A DNA stretch of 64,000 bases from Owenia fusiformis (Eukaryota > Annelida > Polychaeta > Sabellida > Oweniidae). Positions 23,551 to 35,339 of this stretch are shown piece by piece. The DNA is taken from NCBI GenBank assembly GCA_903813345.2, contig CAIIXF020000002.1, positions 15,012,467-15,076,466 of the forward strand. Reading direction: 5' to 3'. Each line of letters starts with the position of its first letter. Position 1 is the stretch's first letter. Under the pieces are notes generated by a model. That model was not told the origin of the DNA and did not search any database. It saw nothing but the letters and a program-made list of their open reading frames with translations. The translations under genes and the position numbers were made by a program.

Positions 23551-24669
23551 ATGGCACCAAAAACACCAAAGAAGCGCAAAAGGGTAAGAAGGAAAACACA
23601 AACTCTTAGGAAATCATGGTCCAACACCCCAAGTTCCTGGGATGATGAGAGTGATGTATTGAATACACCTCCTTCAAAACGCCAAGAACAATCATGTGAC
23701 ACTCCCTTCTACCAGGCAGAAGAATCTCCAACAGAGGACAGTACATCTAAGGGACCAAAACAACACATCTCCACAAATAAAAAACAAGTCCCGGAATTCG
23801 AAACTACAACTGATTCTCTTCAAAATGATATTCTTAATGATATCAAAGACAAACTTATAAATGCAGTCAAGGACGATCTTGTTAAAGCAGTTCGAGCTGA
23901 ATTCCGAAATGAATTAAAATCTATAGGAGAGCGCCTCTCTAATATGGAAATACAAATAAAGGCCGAGCTCGCAAATTACAAGGAAGGTGCTTTGTTATTC
24001 GAGCATACAATGAAAAATCAAGGCAAAGAAATGGAGGATCGTATGAAAGGACTTGAGGAGAACGTTAATAAAATCAAAAGCATACCCCATAAATGTGATC
24101 AACCTGATTATCCACCGAATAGGTCGATAATAGTGCGTAACGTCCCATACTTCTCTGGAGAGAATATTAAGGCAAAGATTGAGACACTAATGTCTGAGGG
24201 GTTAGAGCTTTCAAAGTCAATAATTACAAAGGTGGAAAGAACAAAAAGCAGACGTGAAAATGTTCCTGGGGTAGTTAAAGTGGAACTAACATCAACGGAG
24301 ACAAAGATTCAAGCCTTAAGAAATAAACAACTCCTGAGAAACAAGACAAAATTTCAAAAGGTGTACATCCATTCCGCCAAGTCACACGAAGAACGACTTA
24401 TTGAACTTAATACAAGGGAGCTGCTTCAGAATATTCCAAATGGAGATAAATATACACTAACAGGAAGTGGCCGCCTAGTGAAGAAAAATTATACTACTTA
24501 TACAAAGCAAACTGAAGAAAGTACAGATGGCAATGGAGAATGGAGCGTACCAAGGACCCAAGCAGCAGCAAGCAGTAGAGCACCAAGAGGTGGTGGCAGA
24601 GGACAAAGAGGTAGAGGCAGGGGTAGAGGAAATGGAAATAATGGAGACAGTGGAACATGGAACAGCTAG
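23551..24669 (+). CDS. LINE ORF1 protein, coiled coil plus RNA-binding domain
   Basis: The ORF gives 372 residues from the ATG at 23551 (MAPKTPKKRKRV), chosen over upstream non-ATG codons. The N-terminus is strongly basic. Residues about 90-180 are heptad-like and charged, consistent with a coiled coil for multimerisation. From about residue 190 an RRM-like segment begins (RSIIVRNVPYF, later KVYIHSAKSHEERL). The C-terminus is an RG-rich tail (GRGQRGRGRGRG), likely RNA-binding. The family role is to bind the element's RNA in the RNP. The TAG stop at 24667-24669 is in the same frame as the following endonuclease ORF. Confidence 0.8.
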   Translation: MAPKTPKKRKRVRRKTQTLRKSWSNTPSSWDDESDVLNTPPSKRQEQSCDTPFYQAEESPTEDSTSKGPKQHISTNKKQVPEFETTTDSLQNDILNDIKDKLINAVKDDLVKAVRAEFRNELKSIGERLSNMEIQIKAELANYKEGALLFEHTMKNQGKEMEDRMKGLEENVNKIKSIPHKCDQPDYPPNRSIIVRNVPYFSGENIKAKIETLMSEGLELSKSIITKVERTKSRRENVPGVVKVELTSTETKIQALRNKQLLRNKTKFQKVYIHSAKSHEERLIELNTRELLQNIPNGDKYTLTGSGRLVKKNYTTYTKQTEESTDGNGEWSVPRTQAAASSRAPRGGGRGQRGRGRGRGNGNNGDSGTWNS

Positions 24670-26010
24670 GAAAACACAACCACACCTGGAATTAAGGTGG
24701 GACTTCTCAATATTTGTGGTCTCGCCAATAAGTTAAATTACCCAGAAACCATTGAATTTATTAAACGATGTGATATAGTGATACTAAATGAGACTAAAAC
24801 CGATAAAAGTGATGATGAAAGACTGGATAAAGTATTGATGCAACATGGATACAGACTTAAATTGAAAAACCGCACAGTCTTATCAAACAGAAAATCGGGA
24901 GGGATTGGAATGGTAGTGAAAGAGGACTTATACAATGGAATTAAGTTCCTAGATTCTGATTCTAAATATGTTTTGTGGGCCAATATCCCACACTTGTATA
25001 TAAATTCAAACAATGACCTACTTCTTGGAGCTGTTTATATCCCTCCATATAACACTAAATATTCTAAGCTTGAGGCATTCGATGAGATTGAAATCGATAT
25101 CCATTTACTAAAAAACAATAAAGAATTGTGCTTATGTGGTGACTTTAATGCTCATACTGGAACACTTTCAGATATTCTTGTCAATGATAATGTTAACACA
25201 ATGACTGATAACACGGAATTAACAGATCAATTAGCTATGCTAGATATGTTGACAGAAAGAAACAGCGTCGATCCAAAAGTAGATGGATATGGCACACGAT
25301 TAATTGAGTTATGCAAAATGAACAAACTATTAATTGCGAATGGAAGGTGTGGACAAGACAAAGGAGTTGGTAAATCTACTACCAGAGAAACATCAGTGAT
25401 TGACTATGTGATAACCACTATTTCTATAATGAATCTTCTGAAAGATTTCATAATACATGACTATGATGGAATTATATCAGATATACATTGTGGTATAGAA
25501 TTTACATTAGAGCTACATGTAAATATAAGCGACACTGAAACAGTTACTCCAGCCCCTACTCATATTACCCACAATTCATCACTCTCACCAAGTAATAAAC
25601 CACGCCCTAGATGGAATAATGAGAAATCTGAAGAATTTCACAACTGTATTGATACATCTACAGTAACATCTATAACTAGCAGAATATCAAGAGACGAGCT
25701 GTCAATAGAGGATGCTACAACTGAAATAAGTAAACTTTTTGAGGAAGCAGCATCATCAACATTTGGAATAACTACAAAGAAACCAAGACAATTAGCTTCA
25801 AGATTACCTAAAAAACAATGGTATACACCAGAATGTAGTGACAAAAGAAGAGACTATCAAAGGGCCAAGAGGAAGTTTTATTCAACAAAATCAGATAATA
25901 CGAAAGACAATTTACTAAAAACAAGGGCAGCATACAAGAAAGAAATACGTAAAGCACAGACTTTATTTAAAAGAAGAAAAAATAAAAGAACTAAAAACAT
26001 TGAAAAGTAA
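24670..26010 (+). CDS. LINE ORF2, APE-type endonuclease part
   Basis: Directly after the ORF1 stop, in the same frame, comes an apurinic-like endonuclease. Visible motifs are LLNICGLANK (metal-site Asn), ILNETKTD (catalytic Glu), GAVYIPPYN, CLCGDFNAHTG (Asp/Asn), SVIDYVI, and ISDIHCGI with the terminal His. This enzyme nicks the target to prime reverse transcription. No ATG exists before the domain; the first in-frame Met is about 47 codons in, inside the domain. The frame ends at TAA (26008-26010), just after an A-rich run near 25975-25990, where the RT frame takes over in +1, so the ORF2 of this copy is probably frameshifted. Confidence 0.8.
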   Translation, partial: ENTTTPGIKVGLLNICGLANKLNYPETIEFIKRCDIVILNETKTDKSDDERLDKVLMQHGYRLKLKNRTVLSNRKSGGIGMVVKEDLYNGIKFLDSDSKYVLWANIPHLYINSNNDLLLGAVYIPPYNTKYSKLEAFDEIEIDIHLLKNNKELCLCGDFNAHTGTLSDILVNDNVNTMTDNTELTDQLAMLDMLTERNSVDPKVDGYGTRLIELCKMNKLLIANGRCGQDKGVGKSTTRETSVIDYVITTISIMNLLKDFIIHDYDGIISDIHCGIEFTLELHVNISDTETVTPAPTHITHNSSLSPSNKPRPRWNNEKSEEFHNCIDTSTVTSITSRISRDELSIEDATTEISKLFEEAASSTFGITTKKPRQLASRLPKKQWYTPECSDKRRDYQRAKRKFYSTKSDNTKDNLLKTRAAYKKEIRKAQTLFKRRKNKRTKNIEK

Positions 26011-27702
26011 CAATAGCAAGGACTATTGGGCGATTATCAAGGAACCTAAGAAAAACAATTGCAAAGCATCAATGGACAGCTTATTACATTTCTTCAAATC
26101 TTTTAATTATAAAGAATTGGGTTCGATAGATAATCAGCATTTTAATGAGTCACATCAAATAGATAGTACTTGTTTGGATAATGATATGCTTAATGCTGAA
26201 ATAACAGCAGATGAAATTAAGTTAATAGTAAAAAAACTAAAAAATGGTAAAAGTGCTGGTATAGATGGCATACTCAATGAATATATCAAATGTACTTTTA
26301 ACATTCTTTCTAACCTTTATACTGTTCTATTTAACAAAGTTTTGAATTCAGGCAAAGTGCCAGAATCATGGCTAATTGGAATTATAATACCCATTTTTAA
26401 GAATAAGGGGAGACAAATTGACCCTGAGAATTACAGAGGCATCACATTATTGTCTTGTTTAGGAAAGCTATTTACAGCAGTATTAAACAAACGTTTGTAT
26501 TTATTTGTAGCTAAAAACAATTTAATGAATATTAATCAATCTGGCTTTATGCCAAATCAAGGATGTAATGACCAAATATTCAATTTATATAACATTATTG
26601 ATCTTATGCTTAATATGCAAAAGAAAAAAATATATACAGTGTTTGTAGATTTTAAACAATGTTTCGACAAAATTGATAGAGCAAGTTTGTGGTGCAAATT
26701 ACTGAATTATGGAATAACTGGAAAAATATTGAATTGTATCAAAGATGTATATTCCCATGCAAAATCATGCATTTCTGTTAATGAAGAAGCATCTGAATAT
26801 TTTCTATGTATGAATGGTTTGAGAACTGGCGAAATTTTATCTCCATTACTATTCTCATTATTTGTAAATGATATGGAAGACTTTATTGTAAATAGCCAAG
26901 GTTGTCAATATTTGAAATTGCCTGAATGTATTGATTGCCTTTTTAAAATGTTTATCCTCATGTATGCTGATGACACTGTTATCTTATCAGATACAAAGCA
27001 AGGTCTACAAAGTGGTCTTGATGCGTTAAAATCATATTGCGAGCAAAATAAACTTGTCGTTAATGCTAAAAAGACCAATGTTGTAATATTTTCTAAGAAA
27101 AAAAACAAAGAAACATTTAGATTTTTATATGATGGAGAACAACTCAAAATTGAAGACTCATTCAAGTATTTGGGAGTCTGGTTCTCTTATAATGGGAATT
27201 TTCGCAAAAATGTTAATTTATTATTACGAAATGCAGAAAATGCTATGTATGGTGTCTTAGGCAGATGTACAGAGATGGGCTTGCCACTCGATATACAATT
27301 ACATTTATTTGACTTATTAATTTTGCCAATTTTTACTTATGGTTGTGAGGTATGGGGGTGCTCCAAAGCAATGCTCATGTGTGAAAAACTTCATTTAAAA
27401 TATTGTAAATATATCTTGAGAGTTAAACGAGCAACACCATCGTTTATGATATACAGTGAGTTAGGTAGATACCCCATTGAAGTATCAATAAAAACAAGGA
27501 TAATTAATTTTTGGAGTAAATTAGTCACAAGTGACACTTTAAGTAGCAAAGTATATAAGGCAATGCTAAAACTATACAAGGAGGGTATTTATAAGTCACA
27601 GTGGTTAAGGTGTGTAGAGGATATTTTAAATGAATGTGGTTTTCCAAATATCTGGATATCTCAAAGTTTTGATAGTAGATTTGCACTGAAATTAAGAGTT
27701 AA
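25985..27702 (+). CDS. LINE ORF2, reverse transcriptase part
   Basis: This frame continues ORF2 as ELKTLKSNNSKDYWAIIKE and on into a non-LTR RT. RT motifs seen in order are GKSAGIDGI, IIIPIFKNKG, ENYRGITLLSCLGKLF, NQSGFMPNQGC, VFVDFKQCFDKI, GLRTGEILSPLLFSLF, the catalytic YADDT near 26962, and FKYLGVWFS. The RT copies element RNA at the nicked target. The coding sequence is interrupted by a DNA element at 27703, beyond which a run of unrelated codons ends the frame at 27796. The second half resumes at 29129. Confidence 0.85.
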
Positions 27703-29128
27703 GGTACGTTCACACCAACGGCGAATGCCACGCTTTAAATCGGCGAGCAAAGCGCCGTCATTTTTGTCATTTTTCTTCATACCAACGGCGCTTTGATGGC
27801 GCTTTAAAGCGGCTTGTAAAGCGGCACCAAAGCGTAACAAAGTTTGATTAAAGCGTCGGGGTCGTAATTGGTCGTAGAAAAGCTCAGAGTAAAACGGGAT
27901 ATTCGGCAAGAGCGCTAAAAAATTTTAAACTCTTAAAAAATTTTGGGCGCTCTGTTACGAATCGATTAAGCGCCGAGAGCGTATCAAAGCTTAACAAACC
28001 GTAACAAAGCTCAGAAAAACTTGATCCAAAGCGTAGGAAAGCTTAACATAGCTCTAAAAGGTTCCTCACGCTTTGATCCCGCTTTGATCAGGCTTTGTTA
28101 CGCTTGAAATCACGCTTTGAAAAGCTTTGATAAGCATTATTACGTTTTGATGCGATTATGACGCTTTAAAGCAGGCTCTGATACGATTGCAAAACTCTGT
28201 TGTGCATTGTTGCGCTCTGTTAAGCTCTGTCACGCATTGGAAAATGTCGAGATCGCCGATTCCATGCCGCTTTTGATCCAATGACTGTATAAAGATGCAG
28301 TAGATCCATAAAACCATTGCATCTTTGACTCGAGAACACGATGGCAGAACAACGAGATCCAGAAATTCCAGATGGACCAGAGCATGACCTATCTGAAGAA
28401 GACATGACGTTTGTCGCACGGCGTGATATAGCGTGTGAAAACTTTCAAGCGTAACAAAGCCTAGCAAAGCGTTTCAATCCTTGATTAAAGCGTCTCAATT
28501 CGTTGGAAAGCTTGAGAGTCCCTCAGGAAAGTGTAACAAAGAGTGTCAGATATTGATGAAAGCGTCTGACCTCGTGTCAGATCTTCATGCCAGATCGTAG
28601 CAAATCTTGAGACATCTTAACGAAGCGTGTCAAGTGGTAACAGACCGTGAATAGACTGGGGTCCCCGCTTTGAACCAAGCTGTGTTAAGCTTTCCTACGC
28701 TTTGAGTCAAGCTTTGTTGAGCTTTGTTACGGTTTGTTAAGGTTTGATACGCTCTCGGCGCTTCAATCAATTCGTAACAGAGCGCCCAAAATTTTTAAAC
28801 AGTTTAACATTTTTTGGCGCTCTTGCCGAATATTCCGCTTTACTCCGAACTTTTCTACGACCTATTACGATCCCGACGCTTTAATCAAGCTTTGTTACGC
28901 TTTGGTGCCGCTTTACAATCCGCTTTAAAGCGCCATCAAAGCGCCGTTGGTGCGAACGCTTAAACAGTTTAAATTTTTTAGCGCTCTTGCCGAATATCCC
29001 GCTTTACTCCCGAGCTTTTCTACGACCTATTACGACCCCGACGCTTTAATTAAGCTTTGTTACGCTTTGGTGCCGCTTTACAAGCCGCTTTAAAGCGCCA
29101 TCAAAGCGCCGTTGGTGTGAACGTACCA
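27703..29128. mobile_element. 1426-bp fold-back element inserted in the LINE RT
   Basis: Its ends are inverted: GGTACGTTCACACCAACGGCG at the left and the complement (CGCCGTTGGTGTGAACGTACC) at the right, with long internal arms built of AAAGCG/CGCTTT words. TTAA flanks it at 27699-27702 and 29129-29132, and removal with one TTAA restores the LINE codons. The right arm contains its terminal ~190 bp twice (about 28770-28960 and 28970-29127). No transposase is encoded. The family is either TTAA-type (piggyBac) or TTA-type (Harbinger); one base of asymmetry at the right end keeps this open. Confidence 0.85.
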
Positions 29129-29472
29129 TTAAACGCAAACTAAAAGATCAATTTATTCAAAAATGGAATACAAACCTTCAGGAAAGCACATATCATTTAT
29201 ATAAGGCAATTAAGACCAAAATTAACTTTGAATCTTATCTCCATCACCCATTGAGCATACGTCTGTACATGACAAAATTTAGGATGTCAAATCATAATTT
29301 ACCAATAGAAATTGGAAGGTACAATAATATACCAAGACTTTCAAGAATATGTAAACATTGTAACAAATTAGGTGATGAATATCATTTTATGCTAGAATGC
29401 TTATTATTTAAAGATCAAAGGGAGAAATATTTAAAACCATACTTTCAAACAGGCCAAATATGTATAAATTAA
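29129..29472 (+). CDS. LINE ORF2, C-terminal end with CCHC-type zinc knuckle
   Basis: When the intervening element and one copy of TTAA are skipped, the codons run on in frame (…LRV-KRKLKDQF…). The C-terminus carries CKHCNKLGDEYHFMLEC, a Cys2-His-Cys cluster typical of the end of many invertebrate LINE ORF2 proteins. The stop is TAA at 29470-29472, followed by about 170 bases of 3' UTR. Confidence 0.8.
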
Positions 29473-29689
29473 TTGAACTATTTACAAACAAAACATATAC
29501 AATTCAACTAAGTAAATTTTTACAATGCATTTTGAAAGGATTAAACTAAATAACTGTCATTTGATATTGTATCAATTTTGTATTACATGTATATTGTATA
29601 TGTATTTATACTCACAGGTGTGAGAAATAAATCTAAACTGAACTGAATATAACCGTGAACATAAACTTATTATTGAAAATGCTTACTAA

Positions 29690-30590
29690 CATAAAACATG
29701 TAAAAACGCATCCATTCTTCGTAGATAAAGTTAAAGTCCAATAAAGTTACGTTTTTAAAGCAAAGTAACGTGTTTTAAAATGTTTACATGAAATTCCCAT
29801 CATTTTTCGTGGAGACGAGTTAAAGTCCGATTAAGTTACGTCTTTCAGGCAAAGGAACGTGTTTTGAAAAATGCCTACAAAAAATTCACCCGTTCTTCGT
29901 GGAGAAAAGTTAAAGTCCAATAAAGTTACATTTTTATGACAAAGTAACGTGTTACGAAAATGTTTACATAAAAATTCATCCATTTTTCTTGGAGAAAGTT
30001 AAAGTTCAATAAAGTTACGTTTTTAAGTCAAAGTAACGTGTTTTAAAAATGCCTACATAAAAATTCATCCATTCTTCGTGGAGAACGTTAAAGTCAAATA
30101 AGGTTACATTTTAAGGCAAAGTGACGTGTTTTGAAAATTCCTACATAAAAACTCATCCATTCTTCGTGGATAAAGATAAAGTCTAATAAAGTTACGTTTT
30201 AAAAATAACGTATTTTGGAAATACCTACATAAAAATTCGTCCATTCTTCGTGGAGAGAAGTTAAAGTCCAATAAAGTTACGTTTTAAAGGCAAAGTGACG
30301 TGTTTTGAAAATGCCTACATAGAAAATCATCCATTCTTCGTGGATAAATTTAAAGTCCAATAAAGTTACGTTTTAAAGGCAAAGTGACGTGTTTTGAATA
30401 TGCATACATAAAAATTCATCCATTCTTCGTGGATAAATTTAAAGTCCAATAAAGTTACGTTTTTATGGCAAAATAACGTGTTTTGAATATGCAGTCATAA
30501 AAAAAGCATTCATTCTGTGTGGAGACAAGTCCAAGTCCAACAAAGTAACGTGTTAAATGGAAAGTAACGTGATTTAAAAATGCAAACGTC
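29690..30590. repeat. minisatellite, about 10 copies of a ~90-bp unit
   Basis: The landmark CATTCTTCGTGGA recurs at about 29713, 29800, 29893, 29980, 30070, 30160, 30243, 30330, 30421 and 30510. Each unit also holds GTTAAAGTCCAATAAAGTTA and AAAGTAACGTGTTTT. Copies are moderately diverged. The array begins about 50 bases after the LINE 3' end. Confidence 0.88.
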
Positions 30591-30599
30591 TAAAAGTAT

Positions 30600-31150
30600 A
30601 GATTACTCTTCAAGAAAAATGACATAGTCCAAGTAGCGCTTTTTCGAAAGGATTATCTGACCATTTTTAACAAGTCTTCCTCACATAAATTGTCTTCAAA
30701 TTGTTACTTGTAAAAGAGACGAAAAAGCGTTACTTTTAAAATGTCAATATTTTCTGTCCCTAGACCATGACATATACTCTATAACTACATCTGTATCAAA
30801 TTCCAGGTAAGAATGATAAATATATAATAATAATATTTTCTCGTGAGAAGCTTTCGTGCAAAACTTTTGAAACGACAATTCTACACTTTTGCGATCGCAT
30901 GTGGTTAACTACCAATAAAGTTGCGATCTGCGTTGCGATGAGCGCGTGGTAAGACTCAACTCAGGAGTTGCGCTTGCGCAAATTGTCGATACGCAAACGA
31001 AACGCAGACGAAGATCTTGCGACGAGACATGAGAAGGCCTCAGATCTTAACGGTTTACCGTTTATGTAACTTAAGTGAGGAATTAAATTGACGATTCTGT
31101 TGTCTTCTGAACTATTTGTTCGCAAATATGTACAGTGTGAATGAACCCCT
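30600..31150. other. no recognised feature
   Basis: Unique-looking, moderately AT-rich sequence. Short ORFs have no recognisable domain. Confidence 0.4.
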
Positions 31151-31151
31151 G

Positions 31152-31345
31152 CAGGCCCGTAGCCAGGGGGGGTTCGAGGGGGGGCGAACCCCCCCCCGTG
31201 GCCAAAATTTCTTTCAAAATCATCCAGTTTTTCACCATTCTGACTATTTTTTGAGTGATTTTTGGCCAAATTTGCCAAAGTGAACCCCCCTAGAATTTTT
31301 TGGAAAAGTAAACCCCCCTTGGAAAATTCTGGCTACGGGCCTGCC
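31152..31345. mobile_element. small inverted-repeat element (MITE-like) with GGCCCGTAGCCAG ends
   Basis: The left end GCAGGCCCGTAGCCAG and the right end CTGGCTACGGGCCTGC are perfect inverted copies. The inside has G-runs on the left mirrored by C-runs on the right. No coding capacity. A target duplication could not be fixed with certainty. Confidence 0.7.
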
Positions 31346-31721
31346 CTGCATCGGGCCATATTTCCCTTATTACTAGCAGGAATTCTTTCCTATTTTCACA
31401 TCTCGTAGAGGGAGGTCTAAAATTTATGTTAGTACCACACATTTTTCTTAGTCTTGAAATTTGCAGAAATTATAAGCCCTAACCAAACATTACTGAAAAT
31501 GGATAAAATGTGATTTTCAATATCCTCGATTCTTAGACCCTGGACCCTTCAACACCCTTCCCCTGACTTTTTTAAGCTGCAGTCTTAAAGAACTAATATT
31601 TTATGACTATGTTCAATTTTGAATCCTGCACATTATGGCTTAAAACTAGCATCCTACCCTTGCTGGTTGCAAAGTTATTGTGATCCAAAGAAATGTTCTA
31701 AGCTTCCAGTGAAATACAAAA

Positions 31722-31930
31722 AATGGCACGGCGGCATGGCACCCCCCCCCCCATGCCATAGGCTCTGGGACACTATTTTGAGTCAAATTCTTGCACATTT
31801 ATATGCCTCGTGCCAGTACAAGTTTTCTCAAAAAGCCTCTTACATGAGGCATATAAATCTGCAAGAATTTGACTCCAAATTATGTCCTACAACTTATGGC
31901 ACAGGGGGTGCCATAGCATCTGGCATAGGC
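31722..31930. mobile_element. fold-back sequence of about 200 bp
   Basis: Two arms pair: GAGTCAAATTCTTGCACATT on the left against its near-complement (AATCTGCAAGAATTTGACTC) on the right. The outer parts ATGGCACCCCCC and GGGGGTGCCAT also pair. It is a likely small non-autonomous element; ends and family are unclear. Confidence 0.55.
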
Positions 31931-31959
31931 TATGGTGTGACTAAAATTCAGTATAAATA

Positions 31960-34395
31960 ACAAAAAATGGCGACCATTTTGAAACTTATGGCCATTTTGA
32001 AAAGGGGCTTTTGAGCAAAACTTGTACTGTGCCATTAGTCTTCATGTTTTATACTAACCTGTGATACGGGAAACCTTCCACTTAAATAAAATGTATTACC
32101 ACGAAAACGAAGCTTTTAGGTGATAGATTTCCTGTATCACACGGTGAAACGTATGTTAACTAGCTAGTGATAACTGATAGAACAATATATTCAAACCTGG
32201 AGACAAATTATGTCATATTTCTGACCCTCTTTTGCTCAACTAGTAAAATAAAGAAGTCCTGATACATACAATAATGAAACTATAATACAATAATTGTGTG
32301 TGTTAATACAGTAAATTTATTGAAATAAATTAAGATGTTCATTTTCTATATATACAATATACATATTGCCTTTAACAATAAGATAAATCAATAAAAAATA
32401 TAATGTACAAAGAATTTTACATAACTTGAATAGATATTTGTATAATATTCATGCAATGTGGTGTAACCTTTAACAATAAGTGAACTTGAAATACTGTATG
32501 TAATATTATGCTAACTAAAGAAAATCTACATAGTCTACATGTCACTGGTTAAAATACATAGACCATTATTACTACACTTTTCATAATAAATCAACTACTG
32601 TATGTTTTGTTTCCATTTGTTTAGACCACTTCCCAATGCGATGCAATTCATGTCAACATATTCAGCGGGGCTGGGTCAATATTTCAATGTCCATCAAAAC
32701 CATAATTAATTATGTTAGGGGAGGGAGTAAAACGTTTTTAGGTGAGACATTGTCTTGTAGTTTTCTGGGTTTCGTCTTTTGCACTGGTATGATCATTAAA
32801 TATAAATTAAAAAATCATAAATACTCAACAGAATTTGATGTGTGTTGATTATAGCAATCACAGATATTGTATGCAGAGGTAGTACTTGTACACTACATGC
32901 AAATAAATATTTTTTGACTTATTTACACTGCGCTCGAACCAACTAAATAAGACCTAACTAAATCGATTATGTCTTTTGACAGACTTTGAAATGTTGACAA
33001 AATGTTTGATTCAGAAATCATTGAATCTTGTCTACCATTTTGAAAGAAATCAATGTTCCTTAAGGTGTAAGGTACATAGTTGTATTCTGGCAATAGACAG
33101 CTCAATGCTATAGCATAGGAACTACATGTTTGATTGACAAGTGTTCGGCTATTAAGGTCAAATAGATTTCATGATATCACACTTTTGAAAAATGAAAGTC
33201 TCACTTTATATAAAAAATTCTGTTGTTCCTCAGTTTTTGAGATAATCAATTTTTCCAATCCCCTCCTCTCCTATTCCTTAAACACAGGGGATCAAAATGT
33301 TTTCTAGCTTGAAGCAAAAAACTAAGTACAATATACAGTACAATGTAGGTGACACCAACTTTCATTTGATCATGAAGCAAATAATTATACATTGGTTATT
33401 CTTATATAAAGTTATCATAAAGTTATTTCATTCCTCCTGAATACAACTACCTAAATAGAAACCAGTGAATGCTCAATAAACATACAGGGTGGCCAGAAAA
33501 AACTCTACCAACCTTTAAAGTCAGATTTGAAATTCTCTGAAATTCGTCTAGTCATAGAATAAAGCCAGAATTGCTAATTTGAGTTTTTTATTGTTTGTCA
33601 AAATAGCACTATTCAAAGGCTTGTTAAAAAATCTATGCCAGATTAGGTTTAAATATGTTGGGGATTTGCTAAATGGAATTCTGTGTTTCATTTTATTTAA
33701 TCACTGTATGAGTAACCATGACTTTAGTCTCAGGGGTCCAAAATTCAGCCCAACACATGACAGTGTAATTGTTTGCTTAACTGTGGATGATGATTCACTA
33801 TCTGGTTCCAAATTGAATGATGAGGAGAGTAGTACACCCATAAATACAAGACTGTAATGATGAATTCTTTGAATACCCCAGGAAATAAACATGTTTTAGT
33901 GTAGATTGCTTCTATAGTGAACAAGCATTTTCAATTGCACAATTTTGATGAAGGATGAAATAGAAATGGGAAACAATACTGGCCTTATTTTTTGAGACAA
34001 ATGCTAGACATATGTGAGTGCATTAATACATCTACAATAAATCAGCAAAGACGGAGATTAGATAATCTTAATATTGAACCCTTCAAAGACTGTATCATGC
34101 CCTCGTGGGGACGAGGTACACAATTTTTTATACAAACCCAAGAATAATCATTAAAGGTATTTCCCATACATACAGACATAATAAATAGAGCAGAGGGACG
34201 CATCTAGAAATATAACCATCACACATCAACATATATTCCTGCATGATATCTACCTCAGTAGATAATATTGACACTGGTACATGTAAGCTTCAAAACCTTT
34301 TTAACTTCATATTTTAATTCAAATCAAATACATATACCCTGTAATAAAAAATTAATAATAAAGTGAAAAAATACAAATTAGAATGCAATGTAAAC
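31960..34395. other. long AT-rich stretch with no recognised feature
   Basis: No gene, RNA or clear repeat was recognised. Short ORFs (for example at 32636 and 33579) lack domains and show no splice context. A small hairpin CCTCGT-GGGG-ACGAGG lies near 34102. Confidence 0.4.
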
Positions 34396-34400
34396 AATAA

Positions 34401-35335
34401 CAACAAGGCACAGACGTGAACAATATCGTACCTAAAACACAGCAGTGTGACAGTGAAGAATTTAGGACGGAAAATCCAAAATGGCCACCTTAAAATTTAC
34501 CCAGAATGCCCAAAAACTAATCAGTTCTTAACTTTGATACGTAGAAACATCCCTGAAAATTTCAGATGAATCCATCAAATGGTTTGGCTGGAAACCTGTA
34601 GACAAGTCTTGAAAGTGAAGATTTTAGGACGGAAAATCCAAAATGGCCACTTTAAAATTAACCCAGAATGCCCAAAAACTAATCAGTTGTTAACTTTGAT
34701 ATGTAGAAACATCCCTGTAAATTTCAAATGAATCCGTCAAATGGTTTGGCTGGAAACCTGTAGACAAGTCTTGAAAGTGAAGATTTTAGGACGGAAAATC
34801 CAAAATGGCCACCTTAAATTTTACCCAGAATGCAAAAAAACTAATCAGTTCTTAACTTTGATACGTAGAAACATCCCTGAAAATTTCAGATGAATCCGTC
34901 AAATGGTTTGGCTGGAAACCTGTAGACAAGTCTTGAAAGTGAAGATTTTAGGACGGAAAATCCAAAATGGCCACCTTAAAATTTACCCAGAATGCCCAAA
35001 AACTAATCAGTTGTTAACTTTGATATGTAGAAACATCCCTGTAAATTTCAAATGAATCCGTCAAATGGTTTGGCTGGAAACCTGTAGACAAGTCTTGAAA
35101 GTGAAGATTTTAGGACGGAAAATCCAAAATGGCCACCTTAAATTTTACCCAGAATGCCAAAAAACTAATCAGTTCTTAACTTTGATACGTAGAAACATCC
35201 CTGAAAATTTCAGATGAATCTGTCAAATGGCTTGGCTGGAAACCTGTAGACAAGCTGAAAAGTGAGATGCCGCCCGCCCGCCTGCCGCCTGCCCGTCAAG
35301 CTGACGACAATATCGTACCTTTTATTAGGTACAAT
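34401..35335 (+). mobile_element. Helentron/HINE-like non-autonomous element, 5 tandem core repeats
   Basis: A header (AAGGCACAGACGTGAACAAT) is followed by five copies of a ~162-bp core, each with CCAAAATGGCCACCTT, starting near 34479, 34639, 34802, 34963 and 35124. A GC-rich CCGCC tract comes next, and then a terminal hairpin GTACC-TTTTATTA-GGTAC (35315-35332). Header, tandem core and 3' hairpin is the layout of bivalve 'pearl' and other Helentron-related elements. The motif CAATATCGTACC occurs at both ends. No terminal inverted repeats and no ORF were seen. The class is an inference. Confidence 0.55.
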
Positions 35336-35339
35336 AAAA

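Larger units (their letters stand above)
23300..29646 (+). mobile_element. LINE (non-LTR retrotransposon) with ORF1 and EN-RT ORF2, split by another element
   Basis: The element has an ORF1 with coiled coil and RNA-binding domain, an APE-type endonuclease, a non-LTR RT and a C-terminal zinc knuckle, all on the plus strand. The 3' end has a short hairpin (CTCACA-GG-TGTGAG, 29611-29624) and a short tandem tail (AACTGAACTGAA) rather than a long poly-A. The 5' limit is approximate. A 1426-bp element interrupts the RT ORF at 27703-29128. ORF2 also has one apparent frameshift near 25980. I cannot assign the clade with certainty; the layout fits CR1/Jockey-like groups better than L1. Confidence 0.85.
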
